In this document: one piece after another, positions 1 to 6,876 of the stretch | How positions within the stretch are numbered: position 1 is the first letter of the stretch | How the letters are laid out: the number at the start of each line of letters is the position of its first letter | Assembly: GCA_002327225.1 (NCBI GenBank) | Contig: DCUN01000160.1 | Coordinates: 3,933-16,002 of the forward strand | DNA length: 12,070 nucleotides | Source of the DNA: Desulfobulbaceae bacterium UBA2213 | GTDB taxonomy: Bacteria > Desulfobacterota > Desulfobulbia > Desulfobulbales > Desulfocapsaceae | Reading direction: 5' to 3' | Notes under the pieces: generated by a model | Told to the model about the DNA's origin: nothing | Database searches by the model: none | What the model saw: the letters and a program-made list of their open reading frames with translations, nothing else | Program-made: the position numbers and the translations under genes

Positions 1-935
1 TCTTTCTGATCCGGATCCTGACTGCTTAAATGCCGTAAATCAAACCAGACATCAGCGAGTCCGATCACTGATAAAAAAATGGTTCCCAATGATTGGAAAA
101 CAACAATCACATAGAGAAGGGAACGTATGAATAAAGGGACTTTCCACTTATTTAAAAAAAAGAGGAAAATGGAAAGGCCCTGGAAACAATAAATAAGGCT
201 TGCAATCACTAACAGGTTAAAGCCGATGGTCCTGGCCATTGGTAAAGGCATCAGGGCCAGTATTGCCGCTACGACCACTAACCAGACAAGTTTCTCCGGT
301 AGTTGCCAGTATTGATATTCCGGCCAGGGTCTCTGACCGCTATTTTTCTGGAGCAAACTGTTGCCGAACACCATGGCCATCCACACTGTAATTATGGCCA
401 AACTTGCCATGATTGCAGGCATTAACTGGAACAGCCGTTCTTTAATCTCTAAGAAGGTCTGAGCCAGTAAATAATACGATTCAGCCGGAATCTTCTCATT
501 TTCCTGATAATATTTCAGCGTTTCATCTATTCCCTGATTGACTGACTGCAAGAGCATGGAATAGGGATGGTTGCCTTCTGTGATGGCAATCATACCGGAA
601 AAAAGAAACAATGAAACGCTTAAAACAACAACTCCTTTGAGGCCGGATAAAGCCGGCGCATTGCCTTGGACAACCGAACGGGCCAAAATGAAACCGGTCG
701 GAAAGAGGATCAAGGCAAGCATGACCTGGCCTGCCGTCTGCAAAATAACTCCTGCCAGCAGGGCAATAAGTGTTCCCTGCAGGAGGTATTTACCGCCGGT
801 CTGGCTGCCATATCTGCAAAGATAATAAAAAACCAGCAACGGTACTGCTCCATACAGCCAGCCAAAAAGTGCATTCTGCAGACCAGGCAGGAGAAGAGTC
901 CCTGTCACGATAAGGATATTTATGAATATCTTCAT
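1..935 (-). CDS. DUF2232 family multi-pass membrane protein, C-terminus cut by window edge
   Basis: The frame is open from an ATG at 935-933 to the window edge, giving 311 codons with the end missing. The protein is strongly hydrophobic, with about eight or nine predicted membrane segments and a soluble stretch near residues 125-165 (around GIDETLKYYQENEKIP). Near residues 292-301 it has GLADVWFDLR, the G-x-x-D-x-W-F-D-x-R signature I associate with DUF2232 (YybS-like) proteins. It lies about 55 bp downstream of rpsR; in many deltaproteobacterial genomes a DUF2232 gene sits between rpsR and rplI, so rplI is expected just outside the window. The sequence before the ATG (GAAGTG) is a poor ribosome binding site; an in-frame GTG directly before the ATG is an alternative start. 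Function is unknown; location in the inner membrane is inferred from the hydrophobic segments. Confidence 0.82.
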   Translation of the reverse strand, partial: MKIFINILIVTGTLLLPGLQNALFGWLYGAVPLLVFYYLCRYGSQTGGKYLLQGTLIALLAGVILQTAGQVMLALILFPTGFILARSVVQGNAPALSGLKGVVVLSVSLFLFSGMIAITEGNHPYSMLLQSVNQGIDETLKYYQENEKIPAESYYLLAQTFLEIKERLFQLMPAIMASLAIITVWMAMVFGNSLLQKNSGQRPWPEYQYWQLPEKLVWLVVVAAILALMPLPMARTIGFNLLVIASLIYCFQGLSIFLFFLNKWKVPLFIRSLLYVIVVFQSLGTIFLSVIGLADVWFDLRHLSSQDPDQK

Positions 936-989
936 CACTTCAGGAGGTTCGCCTGCCTGGTTTACCGTTTTAATACGCCTTGCTCCCTT

Positions 990-1232
990 TTATCTCGGGG
1001 TGGAGCCTGTGTAGGGCAACAGCGCAATCTGACGCGCTTTCTTTATTGCTTCACATAGTTGGCGCTGGTGGGTGGCGCAGGTTCCTGAGATACGGCGAGG
1101 CATGATTTTTCCACGCTCTGAAATGAAATAGCGTATCGTCTTCAGGTCTTTATAGTTGATAATCGTTTCCTGGTCAGTAGTGCAGAACCTGCAGACCTTT
1201 TTTCGTGCAAAGACTCGTTTTATAGGAGGCAT
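990..1232 (-). CDS. rpsR: 30S ribosomal protein S18
   Basis: An 80-residue protein of normal S18 length. S18 binds the central domain of 16S rRNA in the 30S platform as a heterodimer with S6. Family features include the N-terminal MPPIKRVFARKKVCRFC, the core YKDLKTIRYFISERGKIMPRRISGTCATHQRQL (split here: YKDLKTIRYFISERGKI followed by MPRRISGTCATHQRQL), and the basic C-terminal helix with KKARQIALLPY. Cysteines 14 and 17 (CxxC) with C52, H55 and C60 suggest the zinc-binding form rather than the cysteine-free form. The start ATG at 1232-1230 is preceded by CAGGAAAC, a fair ribosome binding site. It lies 50 bp downstream of rpsF and is probably cotranscribed with it. Confidence 0.97.
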   Translation of the reverse strand: MPPIKRVFARKKVCRFCTTDQETIINYKDLKTIRYFISERGKIMPRRISGTCATHQRQLCEAIKKARQIALLPYTGSTPR

Positions 1233-1282
1233 GTAAGTTTCCTGTATATTTATTTGGTTATAAATGGGATGAGATCGTGTTT

Positions 1283-1696
1283 TTATTCGTCAGAATCGTT
1301 TGCATCATCATCGTCAGAATCATCATTCTCATCAGATTCTCCGGATTCTTTAGCGGCCTTGCGTGTTGCTATGTCAACCTTGGCCTGTTCGATCTTTTCC
1401 TCGGTGATGTCGTCTGCAAGTTTGACGGTCATATACTTGAGGACAGAATCATCAATCCTGAATTTCCGCTCCATCTCAAAGACAGCGGCCGGTTCTGTTG
1501 CATAATCACAAAGGATATAGGTACCCTGACTCTCTTTTTTGATCAGATAGGCGAATTTTCGAAGGCCCCAGCGGTCAAGATGGATGATGGAGCCGCCTTC
1601 TTTCAGAATAATCGCATTTGTATTGTCAATAATAGTGTTGATCTCTTCTTCTCCAAGACTTGGTCGAAGAATATAGATCGTTTCGTACCTGCGCAT
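1283..1696 (-). CDS. rpsF: 30S ribosomal protein S6
   Basis: A 137-residue S6. It begins MRRYETIYILRPSLGEEE and contains the family's LDRWGLRKFAYLIKKESQGTY strand region and the FEMERKFRIDDSVLKYM helix. Residues from about 112 onward form a very acidic Asp/Glu/Ser tail; S6 tails vary in length and in E. coli are extended by added glutamates, so this is not unusual. GAGGAGG lies 7 nt before the ATG, a strong ribosome binding site that fixes the start. It is first in an rpsF-rpsR-DUF2232 block. The 189-bp leader on its upstream side holds hairpins, one of which is a candidate S6:S18 autoregulatory element (listed separately). Confidence 0.97.
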   Translation of the reverse strand: MRRYETIYILRPSLGEEEINTIIDNTNAIILKEGGSIIHLDRWGLRKFAYLIKKESQGTYILCDYATEPAAVFEMERKFRIDDSVLKYMTVKLADDITEEKIEQAKVDIATRKAAKESGESDENDDSDDDDANDSDE

Positions 1697-1725
1697 GTGT
1701 TCCTCCTCGTGGACCCATGATTGTC

Positions 1726-1741
1726 GGGATATGTGTATCCC
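1726..1741 (-). other. Small perfect hairpin just upstream of rpsF
   Basis: GGGATA and TATCCC pair as a 6-bp stem around a 4-nt loop, about 30 nt before the rpsF start and outside its ribosome binding site. It would be part of the rpsF mRNA leader. No role can be assigned; chance is possible for a stem this short. Confidence 0.3.
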
Positions 1742-1785
1742 TGGTTTTCGGCTCTCATCCGTAAGCGGCAGAGAGCGAAGAGGTA

Positions 1786-1811
1786 CCTGTCAGGCACCAT
1801 TGCCGGACAGG
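1786..1811 (-). promoter_or_regulatory. Candidate S6:S18 autoregulatory hairpin in the rpsF leader
   Basis: On the minus strand CCTGTC (1811-1806) pairs with GACAGG (1791-1786). After a C/U mismatch, GGC (1804-1802) or an equivalent register pairs with GCC around the loop AATGGT. The sequence at the junction is CCGG, so a CCG trinucleotide sits at the internal loop. Known S6:S18 leaders upstream of rpsF present a CCG trinucleotide next to a short hairpin, imitating the S18 site in 16S rRNA. The element lies about 90 nt before the rpsF ATG. Structure is seen; the assignment is inference from position and the CCG, with no covariance model run. Confidence 0.42.
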
Positions 1812-1885
1812 GGATGGTGAACACTATGAGAGTATCCACCATTGATTAGAAAAATAAGTATAAATACATCGGCTCGTAAGCCGTG

Positions 1886-2281
1886 TCAATTTGTTTTTTT
1901 CTCTTTTTCCTGAGATTTGATAGCCCGCCACTGTTTTTCAAGCTCTTCCAGTGATCCTTTTTCGCCATCTGCAAAGACGTGAGGGTGTCTTCGGATCATC
2001 TTTTCATTAATGTTTCTGATGATGTCATTGAGCGTAAAGGAACCATTTTTTTTATTGATCTCAGCCATGAGAATCAGCAGAAACAGCATGTCACCCAGTT
2101 CTTCACAGAGATTCTCGGGGTCATTCTTGTCAATGGCTTCGATAACCTCGGCGAACTCTTCAATAAAATATTTTTTCAGACTGAGGGTTGACTGCTTCTG
2201 GTCCCATGGGCAGCCTTCAGGGCCAAGCAGGGAGCGTACGGTTTTGAGCAGGAGTGAAAAATGGTATTCGTCGGGAGTCAT
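1886..2281 (-). CDS. mazG: Single-domain MazG nucleoside triphosphate pyrophosphohydrolase
   Basis: A 131-residue all-alpha NTP pyrophosphatase of the MazG family, which hydrolyses (d)NTPs to the monophosphate and pyrophosphate as a nucleotide-pool housecleaning enzyme. It has the family's GPEGCPWDQKQ (20-30), the metal-binding helix pair with E41, E42 and E45 (EEFAE) followed by E60, E61 and D64 (EELGD), the basic RRHPHVF (97-103), and a closing EKQWRAIKSQEK. E. coli MazG has two such domains over about 263 residues; this protein has only one, so it is half length. That is a known form of the family rather than a truncation, because both ends are clean. No clear ribosome binding site precedes the ATG. 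It lies 89 bp downstream of the lytic transglycosylase gene and about 190 bp upstream of rpsF. Confidence 0.9.
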   Translation of the reverse strand: MTPDEYHFSLLLKTVRSLLGPEGCPWDQKQSTLSLKKYFIEEFAEVIEAIDKNDPENLCEELGDMLFLLILMAEINKKNGSFTLNDIIRNINEKMIRRHPHVFADGEKGSLEELEKQWRAIKSQEKEKKTN

Positions 2282-2370
2282 GGGATTGTCGTTCAGGGAG
2301 GTCTTTGTGGAGAGACAGAAAGAACACGCTTGAGCTCGCTGCAGAGGGATAATGTTATGAAACCTTTTTG

Positions 2371-3030
2371 TCAGCCTCTTTTTTGAGGAGTGTGAGCAAC
2401 GTGAGTTTTTCTTTGTTGTAATAGATAGAGGTAGTAGCCGTTGACCTTGCCGATAAGATCAAGAGTCTCCTGGTAGGGGGCGTGTTGGCCTTGTTTCAGT
2501 TCTTTGATGTTCTCACCGGCATTCCAGGCTGAGAGCACAAGGTGGAGCTGGCCGTTAAATTTGTAATTGTATTTGGCGATCAGGTAACAGGTAAGCAGGA
2601 TGTTCACTTCCGGGTCAAAGAGATCCTCGGCGCTGAGATTGCCTAGCCTTTTACGGCTGACATTGCGGAAATCAACGGTGCCATTTGAGAGTGCGATTCC
2701 TGCTTCTATCCCGGTGCTGGGAATAATCTGGCCAAGTCCTCTGGCGTTCTTACTGGAAATGGCACCAGGATTGGCGTCAGATTCTGCCAGGATGAGGGCG
2801 CGAATGAAATCAGGGCTGACCTTGTGTCGGGGTTGAAAAAAGGTAAATCCGGAAAAATATTCAATGAGTCCGTTGTAACGAGCAATTTTATTAAGGCGTT
2901 CGCTGGAGAGGCGTACATCCTTGTACTTGGTGATAGCACTGGCAAGCTGGCTGTGGCCGGATGTCGGTAAGAGCAGAAAGCCGCAGGCGCAGAACAGGAG
3001 AATGCCGTTTATTAAGGTTCGATTCACCAT
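2371..3030 (-). CDS. Exported lytic transglycosylase, SLT domain family
   Basis: A 219-residue protein with a hydrophobic N-terminal signal segment (about residues 6-26, with cleavage possible near SGHSQLA), so it probably acts on peptidoglycan in the periplasm. The SLT (goose-lysozyme-like) domain covers roughly residues 68-205. Catalytic Glu is E83 in ALILAESDANPGAIS, followed by GLGQIIPST (98-106, a variant of the usual GLMQ/GLMQLMP), LFDPEVNI (137-144), AWNAGE (168-173, a variant of AYNAG), and PYQET with GKVNGYY. Such enzymes cleave the MurNAc-GlcNAc bond to give 1,6-anhydro ends. The gene starts 3 bp after the aminopeptidase stop, with AAGGA inside the end of that gene as ribosome binding site, so the two are probably translationally coupled. 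It is small for an Slt and closest to the stand-alone periplasmic type; no gene symbol is assigned. Confidence 0.9.
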   Translation of the reverse strand: MVNRTLINGILLFCACGFLLLPTSGHSQLASAITKYKDVRLSSERLNKIARYNGLIEYFSGFTFFQPRHKVSPDFIRALILAESDANPGAISSKNARGLGQIIPSTGIEAGIALSNGTVDFRNVSRKRLGNLSAEDLFDPEVNILLTCYLIAKYNYKFNGQLHLVLSAWNAGENIKELKQGQHAPYQETLDLIGKVNGYYLYLLQQRKTHVAHTPQKRG

Positions 3031-3033
3031 TGA

Positions 3034-4356
3034 TTATCCTTGGATGTGAGGGTGGCGCTCCCGGCTGAGAAAGCGGTCGATCGTTTTGTAGAGCAGGAAG
3101 GGGTCGCGGCTGCCGGTCATCTCCCGGATGGAGTGCATGGCAAGCGTCGGGGCGCCGATGTCTACTGTCGGGATACCTAAGACGGCAGCAGTGTGAGGGC
3201 CGATGGTGCTGCCGCAGGCCATGTCGCTGCGCATGACAAAATCCTGGGTGGAGACCCCGGCCTCTCTGGCGATTGTCTTGTAGATGGCCCGGCTTATGCT
3301 GGTGCTGGCGTAGCTCTGGTTGGCATTCGTCTTAATCACCGGGCCATGGTTGAGCAGGGGGCTGTGTTCCGGGTCCGACTTGTCGCTGAAATTGGGGTGG
3401 ATGCCGTGGGCATTGTCCATGGAGATGAGAAATGAGCTGTGCAGGGCGCGATGTCTGGTGACCGGATCAGGCATGATGCGTTTTAGTGTCGAGTGGAGGA
3501 GTGAACCTTTGGCGCCAGCGGCTGTGAGAGAACCGATTTCTTCATGATTGTTGCAGATCAGCAAACGATTCGTGTCCGCACCGGTTGGTGAATTGGCCTC
3601 GATCATGGAGGTGTATCCAACAAAACAGCTGAGCAGATTATCAAGGCGGCTGCCGGTGATAAACTCATTGCCGAGCCCGAGAAAGGAGGGTGCTTGACAG
3701 TCGTAACAAAAAAGGTCAAAGTCCATAACGGTCTCAATCTTTGCATCCGGGTGTTCCTTCTTGATCTGTTCGGCAAGAATCGATGAAAAGTTTAGCGAAT
3801 CCTCCCCTGTGACCTGGGAAATAATTGGCGACAGTTCGGTCTGTTTGTTGATGGCGTGGCCCTTGTTGGACTCACGGTCAAAGTGAATGGCCAGGCTGGG
3901 AATGATCGCCAGCGGTCGTTTGAAATCGACAAGCAGGGGGGTGAGAGCGCCCTTTGTTGTTGCGCATACCACCCTGCCGGCAATGGAGAGGTCACGGTCA
4001 AACCATGGGGCCAGCAGCGGTCCTCCGTACACCTCGACTCCAAGCTGAAAAAAGGAGTTTGTGACCCTTCCTGCCAGTGGTTTTATCTGCAGTGACGGGC
4101 TGTCCGTATGGGCTCCCAAGATCCTGAATCCCTGAGCCTGGAAATTCCTTGCAGCCAAGGTAAAGGCGACAAGCGCCCCGTTGTCTCTGATGATGAAGTA
4201 GGAACTGCCGCCAGTCAGCTCCCAGGCGTCGCTCTCAGTAAGCTGCTTGAAACCTTTATCCCGTAACTTTCCGGCCATAAAGGAAACGGCATGAAAAGGT
4301 GTGGGTGAGGCCTCGAGGAACTGGAAAAAATCCTGGTTGAAACGATCTTCCCGCAT
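3034..4356 (-). CDS. M18 family metallo-aminopeptidase
   Basis: A 440-residue cytosolic aminopeptidase of the M18 (aspartyl aminopeptidase/ApeB) family, which removes N-terminal residues from peptides with a two-zinc site. Expected metal and catalytic residues are all visible: H83 and D85 in GAHTDSPS, D239 in SRLDN, E272/E273 in NHEEIGS, D314 in SMDNAH, and H408 in AMHSIREM. Other family segments are RSDMACGSTIGP (376-387) and GIPTVDIGAP (394-403). Length matches the family (about 420-480). It starts at ATG 4356-4354 with only a weak purine-rich AAGAGAAAA upstream. It lies 88 bp downstream of the AI-2E-family gene and is followed after 3 bp by the lytic transglycosylase. Substrate preference cannot be read from sequence; the family includes both acidic-residue and broader enzymes. 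Confidence 0.95.
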   Translation of the reverse strand: MREDRFNQDFFQFLEASPTPFHAVSFMAGKLRDKGFKQLTESDAWELTGGSSYFIIRDNGALVAFTLAARNFQAQGFRILGAHTDSPSLQIKPLAGRVTNSFFQLGVEVYGGPLLAPWFDRDLSIAGRVVCATTKGALTPLLVDFKRPLAIIPSLAIHFDRESNKGHAINKQTELSPIISQVTGEDSLNFSSILAEQIKKEHPDAKIETVMDFDLFCYDCQAPSFLGLGNEFITGSRLDNLLSCFVGYTSMIEANSPTGADTNRLLICNNHEEIGSLTAAGAKGSLLHSTLKRIMPDPVTRHRALHSSFLISMDNAHGIHPNFSDKSDPEHSPLLNHGPVIKTNANQSYASTSISRAIYKTIAREAGVSTQDFVMRSDMACGSTIGPHTAAVLGIPTVDIGAPTLAMHSIREMTGSRDPFLLYKTIDRFLSRERHPHIQG

Positions 4357-4444
4357 GGTTTTCTCTTTTCTATGGGTGGTCAGGTTTCAGACTCGTAAGG
4401 TCAGGCAGAATTTAAACATACCGCATGGTGAATGAAATCTGTAG

Positions 4445-5593
4445 TTATTTATTCTGGTCTGAACCGGTATCAGGCATAGTGAAAGATTCTTTTACAGGGG
4501 CTGCTGGCGGATCGTCCTTTTTTTGTGACCCGAAAGAGACCATGGGCAGGTATTCCTGAAATGATTCACCGTATATTTCCCAGATGGAGACAAAAAGAGC
4601 GGCAATGATCGGTCCGATGATAATGCCGATAATGCCGAACATGGAGATGCCGCCGAAGGTGGAAAAGAGGATGAAAAGATCATGCATCTCGGTGTCTTTA
4701 CCGACCAGTCGCGGGCGGAGAAGGTTGTCGGCGTTGCCGGCGATCAGGCCGCACAAGATGGCAACGGTGATGGCCCCGCTGATGTCTTTGCCAAGGATCA
4801 TTATAAGAAGGGCAGGGCCCCAGACGATCGCCGTCCCGACGCTTGGGACAATGGAGAGAACGGCCATGAGGCAGCCCCAGAACACAGGGCTTGGGATACC
4901 GGCCAGGGCAAATCCCAGGCCGCACAGGATTCCCTGAATAATGCCGATAATGAGTGTGCCTTTAATGGTGGCCTTGGCAACCGAGGTGAAGCGTTGCAGC
5001 AGGAGATGTTCGTCTTTGTTTTCAAGGGGAATATAATAGAGGATCTTGTGCAGCAGTTTTTTGCCGTCAATGAGAAAATAAAACATGGTGTAGAGCATGA
5101 TGATGGACATGATGGCCGCATTTACAGTCACCTTGGTGATAGAGGAGAATGAATCGATGAGCAGATTTGAGGTGTTGCCCACAAGGCTTCCAGCTTTTTG
5201 AAGGATCATGTCTCGATGAGGGAGGAGCTGTTCGTAGTACGGCATCCTGTGCAGAAAATCAGAGACGATGGTGGGTTGGTCGATAAATTGCTGAACCCAG
5301 GGGGCGACGGATTGGCTGACGTGGATAGCCTGAGTCACCACCACACCAATGAGAGCGGCGAGAGGCAGGAGAAGAAGGCAGACCAGGATAAGGAGAGTCA
5401 GCAGGGAGGCAACGTTTTCACGACCTTGTACAGAGAGAAGAAGCCGATGATAGAGGGGGCTTGCCAGCGCAGAAAAAAGGGCTGCCATGAAAATAGTCAT
5501 GAGGAACTGCTGCATCATGGTGAGAAAAACGACGGAGATGGCCAATACAAAGAGGAGAAGGACGGTTTTGCTGACTATCTTTGAAGGAATCAT
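4445..5593 (-). CDS. AI-2E/PerM family membrane transporter
   Basis: A multi-pass inner-membrane protein of the AI-2E transporter/PerM (YdiK, YhhT, TqsA) family, about 382 residues, within family size. It has two N-terminal hydrophobic segments, a soluble region near residues 80-145, and then a dense hydrophobic half with family-typical segments GIIQGILCGLGFALAGIPSP, SIVPSVGTAIVWGP, DNLLRPRLVGK and FGIIGIIIGPIIAALF. The C-terminal 30 residues are hydrophilic and Lys/Asp/Pro-rich. Members have been linked to autoinducer-2 export or to Na+(Li+)/H+ antiport, so the substrate is uncertain. Start: I chose ATG at 5593-5591. A TTG four codons upstream (5605-5603) is in frame, and neither has a good ribosome binding site. 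It is divergent from folD across a 336-bp spacer. Confidence 0.88.
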   Translation of the reverse strand: MIPSKIVSKTVLLLFVLAISVVFLTMMQQFLMTIFMAALFSALASPLYHRLLLSVQGRENVASLLTLLILVCLLLLPLAALIGVVVTQAIHVSQSVAPWVQQFIDQPTIVSDFLHRMPYYEQLLPHRDMILQKAGSLVGNTSNLLIDSFSSITKVTVNAAIMSIIMLYTMFYFLIDGKKLLHKILYYIPLENKDEHLLLQRFTSVAKATIKGTLIIGIIQGILCGLGFALAGIPSPVFWGCLMAVLSIVPSVGTAIVWGPALLIMILGKDISGAITVAILCGLIAGNADNLLRPRLVGKDTEMHDLFILFSTFGGISMFGIIGIIIGPIIAALFVSIWEIYGESFQEYLPMVSFGSQKKDDPPAAPVKESFTMPDTGSDQNK

Positions 5594-5622
5594 GGCGTGG
5601 GTCAAGGTGATTGAGAGATTTT

Positions 5623-5674
5623 ACGATACTCAGAAAGAAAGGGCTTAAAAAAAACAATTTTTCATGAGTATCGT
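5623..5674. repeat. 9-bp perfect inverted repeat upstream of the AI-2E-family gene
   Basis: ACGATACTC (5623-5631) is the exact reverse complement of GAGTATCGT (5666-5674). After a small bulge, GAAA and TTTC can extend the pairing inwards. The right arm overlaps the proposed -10 of the minus-strand promoter, and the left arm lies about 30 bp before the proposed ATG. It could be an operator pair or an mRNA leader hairpin. The repeat is seen; the role is inferred. Confidence 0.5.
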
Positions 5675-5695
5675 TGATTTGGCGCGGACCTTCAA
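5667..5695 (-). promoter_or_regulatory. Candidate sigma-70 promoter for the AI-2E-family gene
   Basis: On the minus strand TTGAAG (5695-5690) is followed after 17 nt by GATACT (5672-5667), giving a leader of about 65 nt to the gene start. The -10 is a 4 of 6 match. The overlap with the right arm of the 5623-5674 inverted repeat suggests regulation, but this is inferred. Confidence 0.33.
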
Positions 5696-5768
5696 TAAGA
5701 AAATGGAACAAGATCTCTAACTAGATTCAAAAAAATTGATAAATAATAATAAAAAAATGAATACTTGC

Positions 5769-5816
5769 TTGAAAAAAAAGATGAAACCAGTTATTTTCGA
5801 ACACTTTCTATATAAT
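5769..5816 (+). promoter_or_regulatory. Candidate promoter region for folD and the Wood-Ljungdahl genes
   Basis: TTGAAA (5769-5774), a 17-nt spacer and TATTTT (5792-5797) form a reasonable sigma-70 promoter. A second, perfect -10 hexamer TATAAT lies at 5811-5816 but has only a poor -35 at the right distance. Either would give a leader of roughly 105-125 nt before the folD ATG. No other good promoter was seen further along the plus-strand cluster, so this may drive all of it; that is inference. Confidence 0.42.
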
Positions 5817-5929
5817 AGTGTCAGGTCTGTTGTGCTTCCTCAGGGTACTCTTCAACGGGGCACGCCAGCAAGGAAATTTAATGGTAGAGTGATATTAAAT
5901 GATATATTTTCAGAAATGAGGAAATAAAA

Positions 5930-6817
5930 ATGACAGCAAAAATTATAAGCGGTACTGAGGTGGCGAAGGCAATTCGTGAAGAGTTGAAGATTGAAGTCAC
6001 AGAATTGGTGGAAAAGCACGGGATAACTCCCGGTCTGGTTACCATTCTGGTGGGCGAGGATCCTGCCTCGCAATCCTATGTTGCAGCCAAAAACAAAACG
6101 GCCCATGCCCTCGGGATTCATTCCGAACAGGTGACTCTGGCTGCGGACACCAGTGAGGCAGATCTGCTTGCTCTGGTGGATAAATATAATAACGACCCCA
6201 AGATTCACGGGATCCTGGTGCAGCTTCCCCTGCCCAAGCATATCAACGAGGCCAATGTCCTTTATGCCATCAACCCGGATAAGGATGTGGATGGCTTCCA
6301 TCCGGTGAATGTGGGCAAGATGGTGCTGGGCGAGCAGTGCTTCCTTCCTTGTACTCCCCATGGTATTCTTGAACTGCTTGTGCGCAGCGGGGTTCAGACC
6401 AGCGGCGCTGAAGTGGTCGTCATCGGTCGGAGCAATATTGTGGGTAAGCCTATTGCCAACCTGATGCTGCAGAAGCGTTCCGGCGGCAATGCCACGGTCA
6501 CCCTGTGTCATACCCGAACCAAGGACATGGCGGCCCATTGCCTGCGTGCCGATATCCTGATTGCGGCGGTCGGGGTGCCCAAGATGATCACCGCTGATAT
6601 GGTGAAAGAGGGCGTGGCTATCATCGATGTCGGTGTCAATCGTATCGGTATGAGCGAGTCAGGCAAGGCGATCCTCGCCGGTGATGTCGATTTTGAGGCG
6701 GTGAAAGAGAAGGCCTCCTGTATCACTCCGGTTCCAGGCGGCGTCGGCCCCATGACGATTACCATGCTGATGAAGAATACGGTGCAGGCAGCCAAGATTG
6801 CTGGCAAGATTGTCTGA
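5930..6817 (+). CDS. folD: Bifunctional methylene-THF dehydrogenase/methenyl-THF cyclohydrolase
   Basis: A 295-residue FolD, normal length. It interconverts 10-formyl-, 5,10-methenyl- and 5,10-methylene-tetrahydrofolate with NAD(P)H, supplying the methyl branch of the Wood-Ljungdahl pathway as well as general C1 metabolism. Key residues align with E. coli numbering: Y50 and K54 in SYVAAKNK, the VQLPLPKH loop (97-104), D121 in DKDVDGFHP, the Rossmann GRSNIVGKP (166-174), and PVPGGVGPMT (267-276). GAGGAAAT lies before the ATG as ribosome binding site. It heads a plus-strand run with cooS 59 bp downstream, supporting a catabolic/autotrophic role here. The C-cluster of pathway genes downstream makes a dedicated Wood-Ljungdahl copy likely; whether another folD exists elsewhere cannot be seen. 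Confidence 0.97.
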   Translation: MTAKIISGTEVAKAIREELKIEVTELVEKHGITPGLVTILVGEDPASQSYVAAKNKTAHALGIHSEQVTLAADTSEADLLALVDKYNNDPKIHGILVQLPLPKHINEANVLYAINPDKDVDGFHPVNVGKMVLGEQCFLPCTPHGILELLVRSGVQTSGAEVVVIGRSNIVGKPIANLMLQKRSGGNATVTLCHTRTKDMAAHCLRADILIAAVGVPKMITADMVKEGVAIIDVGVNRIGMSESGKAILAGDVDFEAVKEKASCITPVPGGVGPMTITMLMKNTVQAAKIAGKIV

Positions 6818-6876
6818 TAGAACATTATTACACTACGAGTTATCGTTCCCATACGATTTATTCTGGAGGAAACACT

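Larger units (their letters stand above)
5606..5929. other. Divergent AT-rich intergenic region between the AI-2E-family gene and folD
   Basis: This stretch has no convincing gene. It is strongly A/T-rich between about 5630 and 5820 and holds candidate promoters in both directions and a 9-bp inverted repeat (listed separately). Nearer folD, 5832-5838 and 5857-5863 (GTGCTTC and GGGGCAC) could pair as a 7-bp stem with two G-U pairs in the folD leader. I see no clear known riboswitch. A short open frame at 5736-5927 has Lys/Asn-rich low-complexity content and no ribosome binding site, so I do not call it. Confidence 0.6.

Noticed and set aside
571..1058. Two short plus-strand frames opposite the DUF2232 and rpsR genes
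   Set aside because: Basic, low-information translations opposite better-supported minus-strand genes.
1870..1883. 5-bp hairpin (CGGCT/AGCCG) after the mazG stop as a terminator
   Set aside because: The stem is short and, reading in the mazG direction, is followed by an interrupted T/A mix rather than a T-run; not convincing as a terminator.
5736..5927. 63-codon plus-strand frame just before folD
   Set aside because: It starts in an A-rich low-complexity stretch, lacks a ribosome binding site, and overlaps the candidate promoter and leader.
5817..5929. THF riboswitch in the folD leader
   Set aside because: I could not find the class's conserved junction and pseudoknot sequences, and the known examples are mainly from Firmicutes.
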